Assembly (NCBI GenBank): GCA_934757255.1
Contig: CAKVLL010000015.1
Coordinates: 1-37,871, forward strand
Direction of reading: 5' to 3'
Length of the DNA stretch: 37,871 nucleotides
From: an uncultured Candidatus Melainabacteria bacterium
GTDB lineage: Bacteria > Cyanobacteriota > Vampirovibrionia > Gastranaerophilales > Gastranaerophilaceae
The notes beneath the pieces are model-generated. The model worked only from the letters and a program-made list of their open reading frames with translations, searched no databases and had not been told where the DNA came from. Position 1 is the stretch's first letter, and each line of letters opens with the position of its first letter. Positions 25,467 through 32,656 of the stretch are shown piece by piece. The position numbers were made by a program, and so were the translations under genes.

Positions 25467-27633
25467 TCTTTTTCTTTTCCAATTCTTTTAATTTTGCATC
25501 TAAATCATCATCGAGAGCCGGCATTGCAGGCTTTACAACCTCATGATTTAGCTTATTGCTTTTATCTAATTCTTGAACTAAATCATTATGATATTTAATT
25601 CTCTTATGATGCATACCCCTCAGCATTCTTGAAAAAGTTTCCGCTATTGTTTTCAAATCCTTCAAAGTAAGCGGTGAATCTGAAAGCTGACCATCATTAA
25701 GTCTTTCTTTAATAATTTTATCAATAATTGCATCTATTTCTTCATTTGAAGGGTTTTTGGCTGCACGAACTGCAGATTCTACAGCATCCGCAATCATAAG
25801 AATTGCAGTTTCTTTCATGTTTGGTTTTGGACCGGGATAACGGAATTGCTCTTCATTAACGTTTTCTGCGCCTTCTTCTTTCAATGCTTCATTATAGAAA
25901 TAACTTACAAGACTTGTACCGTGGTGTTGTAAAATAAAGTTATTTATAATTTGTGGAAGATGTGCGTCTTTTGCTAATTCAACCCCATCTTTAGGGTGTG
26001 CGGTAATAAGCATTTTGCTGAATCTTGGTGTACAAGATTTGTGAGGGTTTTCAATACCGTAGAATGATTGATTTTCAACGAAAAACATCGGTCTTAAAAG
26101 TTTACCGATATCATGATACATTGCGCCAACCCTTGCTAATACAGGATTTGCACCAATTGCTTCTGCCGCATTTTCACATAAATGAGAAACCGTTAAACTA
26201 TGATTAAATGTCCCCGGAGCATCATTCATAAGTTTTCTAAGCAATGGTTGATTATGATCTGCGAGCTCTGCCAATCCATAAGGAGTCATAACTCTAAATA
26301 CATTTTCAATAATCGGTAAAATACCAAGCAGAATAATACCACTTATTACAAAACAGTTAATTACAATATATCCTAAATCTTGGAAAATCAACATGTTATC
26401 AATATCCATCATATATTTTTCCAAGAAATAAATTCCACCAACAATCAAAATCCCTGCTAAAGAAATTTTAGCACTCGTAATTAACAAATCCGAACGTTTT
26501 GAGAATTTTAGTTTTGAAACAGCTGTCATAACAACTGTATTCAAAAGCATAAATGATACAACTATTTCAATATTCCAATGCATGCCAATTGAAATTAAAG
26601 CAAGCAAAATAGTTGATGCAAAAAAAGCATTTCTTGGAGTTGTAAAAATTGAAAGCAAAATTGTATATGCAGGTATTGGAATTATGTAAGGCGAAAATCC
26701 TGTTGGCAATACTGCTGAAACTAAAGCCGTAAACAATGTAAACGACGACATTATGAGCATGTATTTTGCATTAAAATATTGTTTTTCAAAATTCTTTTCG
26801 TATTGCAAAAATACAAAAGTGAAAAATGCTATTAAAATATAAAAACCTATAATTCCGCCATAATTAACTTCTAAAACATTATATCCTGCGGCTCTTAAAG
26901 CATCACGCTTAAGCTTTGTAACAGGTTCACCTTCAAACACAATTTTTTGACCTTTTTTGAAAACAACTTCATAAGGTTTTACTGCGTTTTGTGCATTCTT
27001 CTTAGCAATTTCCGTTGCAAACTCATCAACTACAAGGTTTGGTACAATAATTTGGTTCAAAATTCCCGCAATCAAAGTTCCTTGATAACGCGGAACATTA
27101 TTTGGCAAATTTCTTCTAATTATTGCCGTAACATTATTATTGTCAAAATCTTTCGCTGAAATTCCAATATTTAAAACTGATGTCAAAGTAATTTTAGATT
27201 TATCAAAAACTGATTGTAAATCATCATCACTGGCTTTTAACAAAAACTCTATTAAGCCTTTTTTACCTGATTCATCAAATAAAACGTTTAATTCGTCTTT
27301 CTTTATGTCTTCAGAAACATTTTTTTCTCTGATTTTTTTTACCGAATTTTGCAAAGTCAAAAGACTCGTTGTAATAAATTCATCTTCTGCCTGTGTCAAA
27401 ATAGGTTCAACATTCTGCGCAACTTCTTTTTTATGTTGTTCTGTTTTCTTTGTGTCAATAACCTTAATATCTTTTTGCGCAACGATATCCCTTTTGCTTA
27501 TACCATTTTCAATTACTTTTTGAAAAAAATAGTTTTGAGAAGATATTGTAACTGTCATCAAAAACGTAAATAGAATAAAACACACTGAGTTTCTAAATAT
27601 TTTTGACGATATCAAATCTAAAAATTTTGTCAT
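25453..27633 (-). CDS. pgpH: 7TM-HD cyclic-di-AMP phosphodiesterase PgpH family
   Basis: This 726-residue membrane protein belongs to the family that hydrolyses cyclic di-AMP in Firmicutes. Domains in order: an N-terminal membrane helix (about residues 12-32), an extracytoplasmic 7TMR-HDED sensor region to about residue 255, seven or so membrane helices (about 258-460), and a cytoplasmic HD domain. The HD metal motif is seen in FNHSLTVSHLCENAA and MYHDIGKLLRP, with HHGTSLVSYFY. The C-terminal tail is charged. AAAGGA precedes the ATG. Upstream is a small zinc-ribbon gene and a weak terminator; downstream is the ybeY overlap. Cyclic-di-AMP specificity is inferred from the family. Confidence 0.95.
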   Translation of the reverse strand: MTKFLDLISSKIFRNSVCFILFTFLMTVTISSQNYFFQKVIENGISKRDIVAQKDIKVIDTKKTEQHKKEVAQNVEPILTQAEDEFITTSLLTLQNSVKKIREKNVSEDIKKDELNVLFDESGKKGLIEFLLKASDDDLQSVFDKSKITLTSVLNIGISAKDFDNNNVTAIIRRNLPNNVPRYQGTLIAGILNQIIVPNLVVDEFATEIAKKNAQNAVKPYEVVFKKGQKIVFEGEPVTKLKRDALRAAGYNVLEVNYGGIIGFYILIAFFTFVFLQYEKNFEKQYFNAKYMLIMSSFTLFTALVSAVLPTGFSPYIIPIPAYTILLSIFTTPRNAFFASTILLALISIGMHWNIEIVVSFMLLNTVVMTAVSKLKFSKRSDLLITSAKISLAGILIVGGIYFLEKYMMDIDNMLIFQDLGYIVINCFVISGIILLGILPIIENVFRVMTPYGLAELADHNQPLLRKLMNDAPGTFNHSLTVSHLCENAAEAIGANPVLARVGAMYHDIGKLLRPMFFVENQSFYGIENPHKSCTPRFSKMLITAHPKDGVELAKDAHLPQIINNFILQHHGTSLVSYFYNEALKEEGAENVNEEQFRYPGPKPNMKETAILMIADAVESAVRAAKNPSNEEIDAIIDKIIKERLNDGQLSDSPLTLKDLKTIAETFSRMLRGMHHKRIKYHNDLVQELDKSNKLNHEVVKPAMPALDDDLDAKLKELEKKKNDNN

Positions 27634-27658
27634 ATATTGATTTCCTTTAATAAAAAAT

Positions 27659-27680
27659 AAAACCGTATTAATCGGCTTTT
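27659..27680 (-). terminator. weak terminator-like hairpin after the zinc-ribbon gene
   Basis: aaaaccg (27659-27665) and cggctttt (27673-27680) pair with one bulge; an A-run on the plus strand gives a U-run on the minus strand. It overlaps the stop codon of the zinc-ribbon gene and lies 26 nt before pgpH, so it may only partly stop transcription. Confidence 0.4.
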
Positions 27681-27889
27681 CTCTTTCTCTCTTTTACTAC
27701 AAAACCACATTTTGTACAAGCCAAAACTGTACCTGTACTATCTACCGGCATAAAATTATGGTTGCAAGTTAAAGCCTCGTCCTCTTCAGACTTTACAATA
27801 TCTTTTGCCGCGTAAATATTATTTGGGTTCGCCCCATCTCCTCGCTTATTTTTATTAAGCCATTTTATAAAAAGTTCTACTATATACAT
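27668..27889 (-). CDS. small zinc-ribbon protein
   Basis: The protein has 73 residues. The N-terminus is hydrophobic and basic (MYIVELFIKWLNKNKRG); the C-terminal half has CNHNFMP...CTKCGFVVKERKRK, with the CNH and CTKCG sites spaced as a rubredoxin/zinc-ribbon knuckle. It may bind zinc. It lies 18 nt after cdd on the same strand with no clear Shine-Dalgarno, so is probably co-transcribed with cdd. Its function is unknown. Confidence 0.7.
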   Translation of the reverse strand: MYIVELFIKWLNKNKRGDGANPNNIYAAKDIVKSEEDEALTCNHNFMPVDSTGTVLACTKCGFVVKERKRKAD

Positions 27890-27907
27890 GATAGTTAATT
27901 TTTGCGA

Positions 27908-28306
27908 TTAATTACCTTGGATTTTGAAACCGTAAGGAAGAAAATCGCTCATTTTTTTTATATTTAAATTTCCTTTTTCTTCTGTTATGATTTCAATTTC
28001 TTTTTCGCCTTGAAATTCATACATTACTTGCCTGCAAGCACCGCAAGGATAGCAATCATCTTCATTTGGAGAATAAATTGCCACTGCAAGAATTTCTTTT
28101 TCTCCATCAGATACAGCTTTAAAAATTGCACATCTTTCTGCACAAATAGTCATGCCAAAAGATGAATTTTCTATATTACATCCACCATAAACTTTTCCAT
28201 TTGCAGTTAAAACACCTGCACCAACAGCAAATTTTGAAAACGGCGAGTAAGATTTTTTAGCTGCCTCTTTTGCTGTATCCATTAATAATTTATAATCAAT
28301 TTTCAT
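27908..28306 (-). CDS. cdd: cytidine deaminase
   Basis: Cdd deaminates cytidine and deoxycytidine to uridine forms in pyrimidine salvage. This is the homotetrameric 132-residue type. Zinc and catalytic motifs are GMTICAERCAIFKAV (Cys, catalytic Glu) and PCGACRQVMYEF (the other Cys ligands); SYSPFSKFAVGAG near the N-terminus is typical. No Shine-Dalgarno is seen. An extended -10 (TGTTAGAAT) ends 6 nt before the ATG, so the mRNA is probably leaderless. It is divergent from mlaE and heads a minus-strand series that includes pgpH, ybeY and dgkA. Confidence 0.97.
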   Translation of the reverse strand: MKIDYKLLMDTAKEAAKKSYSPFSKFAVGAGVLTANGKVYGGCNIENSSFGMTICAERCAIFKAVSDGEKEILAVAIYSPNEDDCYPCGACRQVMYEFQGEKEIEIITEEKGNLNIKKMSDFLPYGFKIQGN

Positions 28307-28312
28307 ACTGGT

Positions 28313-28341
28313 ATTCTAACATATTTTTTTATAAGGTGCAA
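28313..28341 (-). promoter_or_regulatory. cdd promoter (extended -10), leaderless arrangement
   Basis: On the minus strand: TTGCAC (28336-28341), a 17-nt spacer, then TAGAAT (28313-28318) preceded by TGT. The -10 ends 6 nt before the ATG. Confidence 0.55.
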
Positions 28342-28353
28342 TTTAAATTTTAT

Positions 28354-28383
28354 TTGAAAAATATCCTTTTTATGTGGTAAAAT
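28354..28383 (+). promoter_or_regulatory. mlaEFD promoter, near-leaderless arrangement
   Basis: TTGAAA (28354-28359), an 18-nt spacer and TAAAAT (28378-28383). The GTG at 28394 begins 10 nt later, without a Shine-Dalgarno. Confidence 0.55.
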
Positions 28384-28393
28384 ACAACACATA

Positions 28394-29194
28394 GTGAAGA
28401 TATATTACAAAGCAACATACACATACAAAATATTTAGGATGTTTTTGAGTGAGTTTGATAATTTTGTATCAACACTGGGAAATATTGCGCTTTTAGGACT
28501 AGAATTTCTAAAAGGTTTAAAATCTTTTCCAACAACACTCAAAGCTATAATGGAACAATCTGCACGTTTTGGTGTATCTTCACTTCCAATTACTTTATCC
28601 ATTGTAGGCATGACCTCAATCATTATTGCAATGCAGGTTGCAGGTGAAATGGTAAAACAAGGTGCCGGTAACTATGTTGGCATGTTAGTTGCAATTCTTA
28701 TGGTTAGAGAAGAAGGGGTTATAATGGCTGGATTTGCGATAATATCAATGATAGGTTCATCAATGGCTTCTGAAATTGCTACAATGAAAGTAACAGAACA
28801 AATTGATGCAATCAGGGTTTTAAAGGTTAACCCTGTGCATTATTTATTTACACCAAGAATTATCGCCGGTACTTTAATTATGCCACTTGTCGTTATCGTA
28901 TCTTCTGTTTTTGGTGTAATAGGTGGAGCCGTTGCTTCTAATCTAGCTTCAGGATTAACTTACAAGGCTTATTTCGATTCCGTTTGGTTTGGTCTAAATA
29001 TGCATGATTTAAATGTGTGTTTGCTTAAATCTTTAGCTTTTGGATTCGTAATAACCTTAATAAGTTGTTCTTGTGGAATGGAAGCGCGCGATGGTGCAAA
29101 AGGAGTCGGTATTGCAACGACAAAAGCCGTTGTTTGGTCGTTTGTTGCAATCGTAATTTTGGACTTGATTTTTGCAGCAATGTTCTTTTATTAA
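28394..29194 (+). CDS. mlaE: MlaE-type ABC lipid transporter permease
   Basis: This 266-residue inner-membrane permease of the MCE-associated ABC transporter moves phospholipids between inner and outer membrane. MlaE-family landmarks are SARFGVSSLPITLSIVGMTS, the charged-loop segment MVREEGVIMAGFAIISMIGS (shown by its VREEGVIMAG part), EIATMKVTEQIDAIRVL and GMEARDGAKGVGIATTKAV. It is largely hydrophobic. Start choice: GTG at 28394 fits the promoter, leaving a leader of only a few nt; an ATG at 28439 is the alternative, but neither has a Shine-Dalgarno. mlaF follows after about 100 bp holding a repeat. Confidence 0.93.
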   Translation: MKIYYKATYTYKIFRMFLSEFDNFVSTLGNIALLGLEFLKGLKSFPTTLKAIMEQSARFGVSSLPITLSIVGMTSIIIAMQVAGEMVKQGAGNYVGMLVAILMVREEGVIMAGFAIISMIGSSMASEIATMKVTEQIDAIRVLKVNPVHYLFTPRIIAGTLIMPLVVIVSSVFGVIGGAVASNLASGLTYKAYFDSVWFGLNMHDLNVCLLKSLAFGFVITLISCSCGMEARDGAKGVGIATTKAVVWSFVAIVILDLIFAAMFFY

Positions 29195-29256
29195 ATAATA
29201 TGGCTTGTCTTGTTGCTTACATTTTTGCAAAAACAGAATACGAAGCAAACAAGAAG

Positions 29257-29336
29257 TGGTCATCCCTCTCCAAGGGAGAGGTGGAGGGTTCTACTCATGG
29301 GCATACAAGTAAAAAACTTAGTAAAAACATTCGACA
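29257..29336 (+). repeat. mlaE-mlaF junction repeat, copy 1 (includes first codons of mlaF)
   Basis: A cctctcc-aag-ggagagg hairpin (29265-29281) leads into gtggagggttctac. The shared sequence then runs into mlaF: gcatacaa and aaacttagtaaaaacattc at 29301-29332. A similar run recurs at 30030-30113. The GGAGGG inside this element is the mlaF Shine-Dalgarno, 8 nt before its ATG. Confidence 0.75.
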
Positions 29337-30016
29337 AAAAAACAATTTTAGACAACATCTCTTTTCAGGTAGATGATGGAAAAATCTTGTCTATAATAGG
29401 TTTCAGCGGTTCCGGAAAAAGTACTGTATTAAAACTTATTAGCGGACTTATAGAAAAAGACTCTGGAGAAATTATCACAACCGGCGGAGATATCGCAATG
29501 GTGTTCCAGTATTCTGCGCTGTTTGATTCTCTAAATGTTTTTGACAACATATCTTTTGCTTTGCAAGAAAGAAAAGATTTGCGCGGTAAATATACAAGAA
29601 AAGAGTTAGAAAAAATCGTTGCAGAAAAACTAGAAATGGTTGGTTTATCAGGTATAGAGGATAAATATCCATCAGAACTTTCTGGTGGAATGCAAAAGCG
29701 TGTAAGTTTTGCACGTGCAATCGTTACAGAGCCTAAAATAATTCTGTATGACGAACCAACAGCAGGATTGGATCCAATTTCATCAACCTTGATTGAGAAT
29801 TATATTGTGAGATTAAAAAATGAAACGAACGCCGCATCAATCGTTGTAACACACCAAATGTCAACTATAAAGAGGACAGCCGATTCTGTCTTGATGTTGT
29901 ATAATGGACATGCGGTTTTTGAAGGTTCGTCAGAAGAACTTTTACGTGAAGAAACTCCTTACACGAAACAGTTTGTTAATGCAACCATAGAAGGACCGAT
30001 GAAAATGAACGCATAG
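29297..30016 (+). CDS. mlaF: MlaF-type ABC lipid transporter ATPase
   Basis: This 239-residue ATPase drives the MlaE permease at the cytoplasmic face. Motifs: Walker A GFSGSGKST (35-43), Q-loop AMVFQYSALF, signature LSGGMQKRVSFARAI, Walker B IILYDEPTAGLDP and H-loop IVVTHQM. I start at the ATG at 29297, giving the usual ABC N-terminus MGIQVKNLVKTFDKKTILDN. An upstream in-frame ATG at 29210 would translate the repeat element. The Shine-Dalgarno is supplied by that repeat. It lies between mlaE and mlaD in one operon. Confidence 0.95.
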   Translation: MGIQVKNLVKTFDKKTILDNISFQVDDGKILSIIGFSGSGKSTVLKLISGLIEKDSGEIITTGGDIAMVFQYSALFDSLNVFDNISFALQERKDLRGKYTRKELEKIVAEKLEMVGLSGIEDKYPSELSGGMQKRVSFARAIVTEPKIILYDEPTAGLDPISSTLIENYIVRLKNETNAASIVVTHQMSTIKRTADSVLMLYNGHAVFEGSSEELLREETPYTKQFVNATIEGPMKMNA

Positions 30017-30029
30017 GCTAACATACCTC

Positions 30030-30113
30030 GGTTATTCCCTCTCAGAGGGAGAGGGCTAGGGTGAGGGTTCTACATTAGCGAGCATACAAAAACTTATTAA
30101 AAACATTCAAACA
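30030..30113 (+). repeat. mlaF-mlaD junction repeat, copy 2
   Basis: ccctct...agaggg hairpin at 30037-30049, then gagggttctac (30063-30073), gcatacaa (30082-30089) and aaacttattaaaaacattc (30090-30108). The last run matches copy 1 at 18 of 19 positions. Copy 1 has ATG where copy 2 has none, so copy 2 does not encode a start. Confidence 0.75.
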
Positions 30114-30149
30114 AAGTGCATTCAGCACAAACCAAAAGGAAAACATACA

Positions 30150-31505
30150 ATGAAAATGTCACCATCATTTAAAGTAGGAATATTAGCAATAGTAGCTTTA
30201 ACAATTCTATTGTTTACAGTTTTATGGATTAAAGGGCGTTCTTTCTCTTCTGCGGAGAGGATAGAAGTTCAGTTTAAAGATGTAAACGGCATGCGCCCAG
30301 GTTCAGGTGTACAAATGATGGGACTTCGTGTTGGTCAGGTGGAAGAAATTACACCAGTTGTGAATGGTGATTCCAGCTATGTAAGAATGAAGTTTGTCAT
30401 CACCGAACCGGGAATTACAATACCTAAAGCTTCAATGCTTTCTATCCAACAATCAGGTTTAATCGGTGAACAATTCTTAGAAATTACACCTCCAAGAACA
30501 CGCACGGTTTATATTCCGGTAATTAATAAAGATTTATTATCTAATGGTGCAGAAGTCGAAATTAAACTTGACGATAAATATTATGATGTAGGTTCAGTAA
30601 AAAAATCTCAAATTATGACTGCGAAACTTGTTCCTTACGAAGTTAAAGACTTTGTAAAAACAAATTATGCTTATAAAGTTGATTATGTTGTAAACCTTCC
30701 GGGGCTAGTTCTACCACCATTTATGACAGGTAGAATAGTTAATGTGAATGGCGAAAAGAAATTGAGAATTGCGCCTTTGGATAATATGGCAATTCCATAT
30801 CCGCAACAAACTTCACCTTATACAATAATTGAACCGATGAGAATTGCAGACTTTATGGACTTGCAATACAAGGCTGCCGAATCTTTGACCGAAACAAACA
30901 GAATTGTGAACGAATTGTTGAACGATTCTATGATTGCTGAAATTAGACAATCAGTAACTAATTTCAAGGATTTGACAGCACAAGCAACTTCAACCTTAGC
31001 TAAAACCGAAAAACTAATTGAAACATCTAAAAATGATATTGATGCAATTCTTTGGATGATGAGTGATGTTTCTAACAACTTCAACAAATTAGCAACAAAT
31101 ATTAACGGTATTATAGGCGATGAAAAATTCAAGCCTATGATGTATGATACAGCTGATGCGGTTTCTAATTTATCAAAACAACTTACACCGATTATCGGTT
31201 CTGTTGACGCTAAAGAATTTGCAGAAGATTTGAATGCTGTAATGAAAAATTTGAACGAAATTTCAACTTCTGTTAATCAAATGACTAAAGATGAAAACTT
31301 GAAAAAGAAAATTAACACTTCGATTGATAACTTGAACGTTACAATGTGCGAAGTTTCAACAGCATTAGAAACAATTAACGGAGAAGGTGGAGATAAAGAA
31401 GGTTTGAAACAAATTGTTGAAGACACTTCATCTACTGTTTCTAACTTGAAGAAATTCTCAGAAAAATTGAACAAGAGATTCTTACTGTTTAGACTAATGT
31501 TCTAA
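30150..31505 (+). CDS. mlaD: MlaD/MCE-family lipid-transport protein
   Basis: This 451-residue periplasmic, inner-membrane-anchored MCE protein belongs to the MlaEFD complex. Visible parts: one transmembrane helix at about residues 8-27, the MCE domain beginning FKDVNGMRPGSGVQMMGLRV, with SIQQSGLIGEQFLEITPP, and a long C-terminal helical region with repeated 'N...L..' heptads from about residue 245 on. This coiled coil likely extends the hexameric channel. AAGGA precedes the ATG. Length exceeds E. coli MlaD (183 residues) and resembles longer cyanobacterial and mycobacterial MCE proteins. A strong terminator follows. A second, short MCE gene lies at 15411. Confidence 0.93.
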   Translation: MKMSPSFKVGILAIVALTILLFTVLWIKGRSFSSAERIEVQFKDVNGMRPGSGVQMMGLRVGQVEEITPVVNGDSSYVRMKFVITEPGITIPKASMLSIQQSGLIGEQFLEITPPRTRTVYIPVINKDLLSNGAEVEIKLDDKYYDVGSVKKSQIMTAKLVPYEVKDFVKTNYAYKVDYVVNLPGLVLPPFMTGRIVNVNGEKKLRIAPLDNMAIPYPQQTSPYTIIEPMRIADFMDLQYKAAESLTETNRIVNELLNDSMIAEIRQSVTNFKDLTAQATSTLAKTEKLIETSKNDIDAILWMMSDVSNNFNKLATNINGIIGDEKFKPMMYDTADAVSNLSKQLTPIIGSVDAKEFAEDLNAVMKNLNEISTSVNQMTKDENLKKKINTSIDNLNVTMCEVSTALETINGEGGDKEGLKQIVEDTSSTVSNLKKFSEKLNKRFLLFRLMF

Positions 31506-31521
31506 ATTTTCAAGCATATTT

Positions 31522-31553
31522 ATATGGTGCATCTTTTGATGCACCATATTTTT
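31522..31553 (+). terminator. intrinsic terminator after mlaD
   Basis: A perfect 12-bp stem (31522-31533, 31538-31549) with a 4-nt loop is followed by a T-tract, 17 nt past the mlaD stop. It ends the mlaEFD operon. Confidence 0.92.
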
Positions 31554-31615
31554 AGTAGCAAAAAATATTTTTATGATTTTTTATATTTTTGTGCAGGCAT
31601 TAGAAAGGATAACTT

Positions 31616-32170
31616 ATGAAAATTAACAAAATACAAAATAACAATACAAATTTTAAAATGGCATTAAAAATCAACCCTAAGCTTAGAGCTGATATAGAAA
31701 AAAGAGGACTTGGTTATACAAAAGACTTAGAAAAACTGGGTAAAGATGTTAAAGATGTAAAATTATTTAATATCTGCTATGAAGACAATTTGTATACACC
31801 AAAAATTAAAAGCGTAAACCCAAATGACAAAAAGGACTATTTACAAGCTTTTACTAATGAAGAAAGCAAACTTGGAAAATTCTACTATGTAACTTGCGGA
31901 GATGAAACATTTGGTGGCTACAATCCTGATGAACCACAATTATTTAAGTTTTTATTTGGAGATAAAGCCCCTGAAAAATATAAAAAGTTTAAGCAACTTA
32001 CTGGATTCGGAAAACTTGCAGAGTTAACTCGACTTCTAGAAGAAAAAGAATTAAAAAAAATCTCAGATAAAAAAGTTAAAGAAATAGAAGAAAACGCTGC
32101 AAAATCAAAAGAAGAAGCAAAAATGTTAGAATTAAAAACCGCAGTTGACGATTTAATAAACAATTACTAA
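31616..32170 (+). CDS. hypothetical protein with N-terminal NNNTNFK tag
   Basis: The 184-residue protein is of unknown family. The N-terminus MKINKIQNNNTNFKMALKIN carries the recurring tag. The rest is hydrophilic and Lys/Glu-rich, with no membrane segment. A central region (KLGKFYYVTCGDETFGGYN) may be a small beta domain; the C-terminus is a charged coiled coil (KVKEIEENAAKSKEEAKMLE). Shine-Dalgarno aaagga lies at proper spacing. It has its own promoterless-looking spacer after the mla terminator and its own terminator hairpin. Unlike the other tagged proteins it is soluble, so the tag is unlikely to be a membrane anchor. Confidence 0.8.
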   Translation: MKINKIQNNNTNFKMALKINPKLRADIEKRGLGYTKDLEKLGKDVKDVKLFNICYEDNLYTPKIKSVNPNDKKDYLQAFTNEESKLGKFYYVTCGDETFGGYNPDEPQLFKFLFGDKAPEKYKKFKQLTGFGKLAELTRLLEEKELKKISDKKVKEIEENAAKSKEEAKMLELKTAVDDLINNY

Positions 32171-32219
32171 TAAATACTACTAACACAATATCTGACTTAA
32201 AAATTAATTGAATAACAAG

Positions 32220-32255
32220 CGAAAGAGGCGCAATGTAATTGCGCCTCTTTCGTTT
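32220..32255 (+). terminator. intrinsic terminator
   Basis: A perfect 15-bp GC-rich stem (32220-32234, 32238-32252) with a gta loop lies 49 nt after the 184-residue gene and is followed by ttt. Confidence 0.85.
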
Positions 32256-32351
32256 ACAAAAGTTAACATTTTTAACAAAAAAAAGCAATTTTTTAAATAA
32301 TAAATACTTTATATATACATAAGATATACAAAAAGAATAGGAGAGAAATTT

Positions 32352-32594
32352 ATGGCAATTGGCGCAAGAGATTTTATTGACAAATTATTAGTAGAAAAGT
32401 ATGCACAAGAAAAAGTAGATAATCATAACGAAGATGCATTAACTTCAAGAATTTCAGCAGATGATGTTATGAGCGCAATGGATGTTTCAGCAAACAATTT
32501 TAGAACAATGTTAGCATTGAATAATCGGTTGACAATGGTTTGCTATGGAGTTGTCGCTAAATCGGCTAAATACGTTCAGACAGAAGCAGCATAG
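32352..32594 (+). CDS. hypothetical protein, 80 aa
   Basis: I do not recognise the family. The sequence (MAIGARDFIDKLLVEKYAQE, then SADDVMSAMDVSANNFRTML) is helical with no membrane segment or cysteine motif; the single Cys lies in TMVCYGVVAK. The Shine-Dalgarno aggagag lies about 8 nt before the ATG. Flanked by strong terminators on both sides, it is an independent, probably well-expressed transcript. Function unknown. Confidence 0.75.
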   Translation: MAIGARDFIDKLLVEKYAQEKVDNHNEDALTSRISADDVMSAMDVSANNFRTMLALNNRLTMVCYGVVAKSAKYVQTEAA

Positions 32595-32609
32595 ATTTAT
32601 TGTTTATAA

Positions 32610-32645
32610 AAAACGGCGCTCTTCCGATTGGAAGAGCGCCGTTTT
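32610..32645. terminator. bidirectional intrinsic terminator
   Basis: A perfect 16-bp stem (32610-32625, 32630-32645) with a gatt loop and A/T flanks lies between the 80-residue gene and the convergent symporter gene. Confidence 0.92.
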
Positions 32646-32656
32646 AAAATTTTAAC

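Noticed and set aside
29210..29296. Longer N-terminus for MlaF from an ATG at 29210
   Set aside because: It would translate the intergenic repeat and has no ribosome-binding site; the ATG at 29297 has GGAGGG 8 nt away and gives a normal ABC N-terminus.
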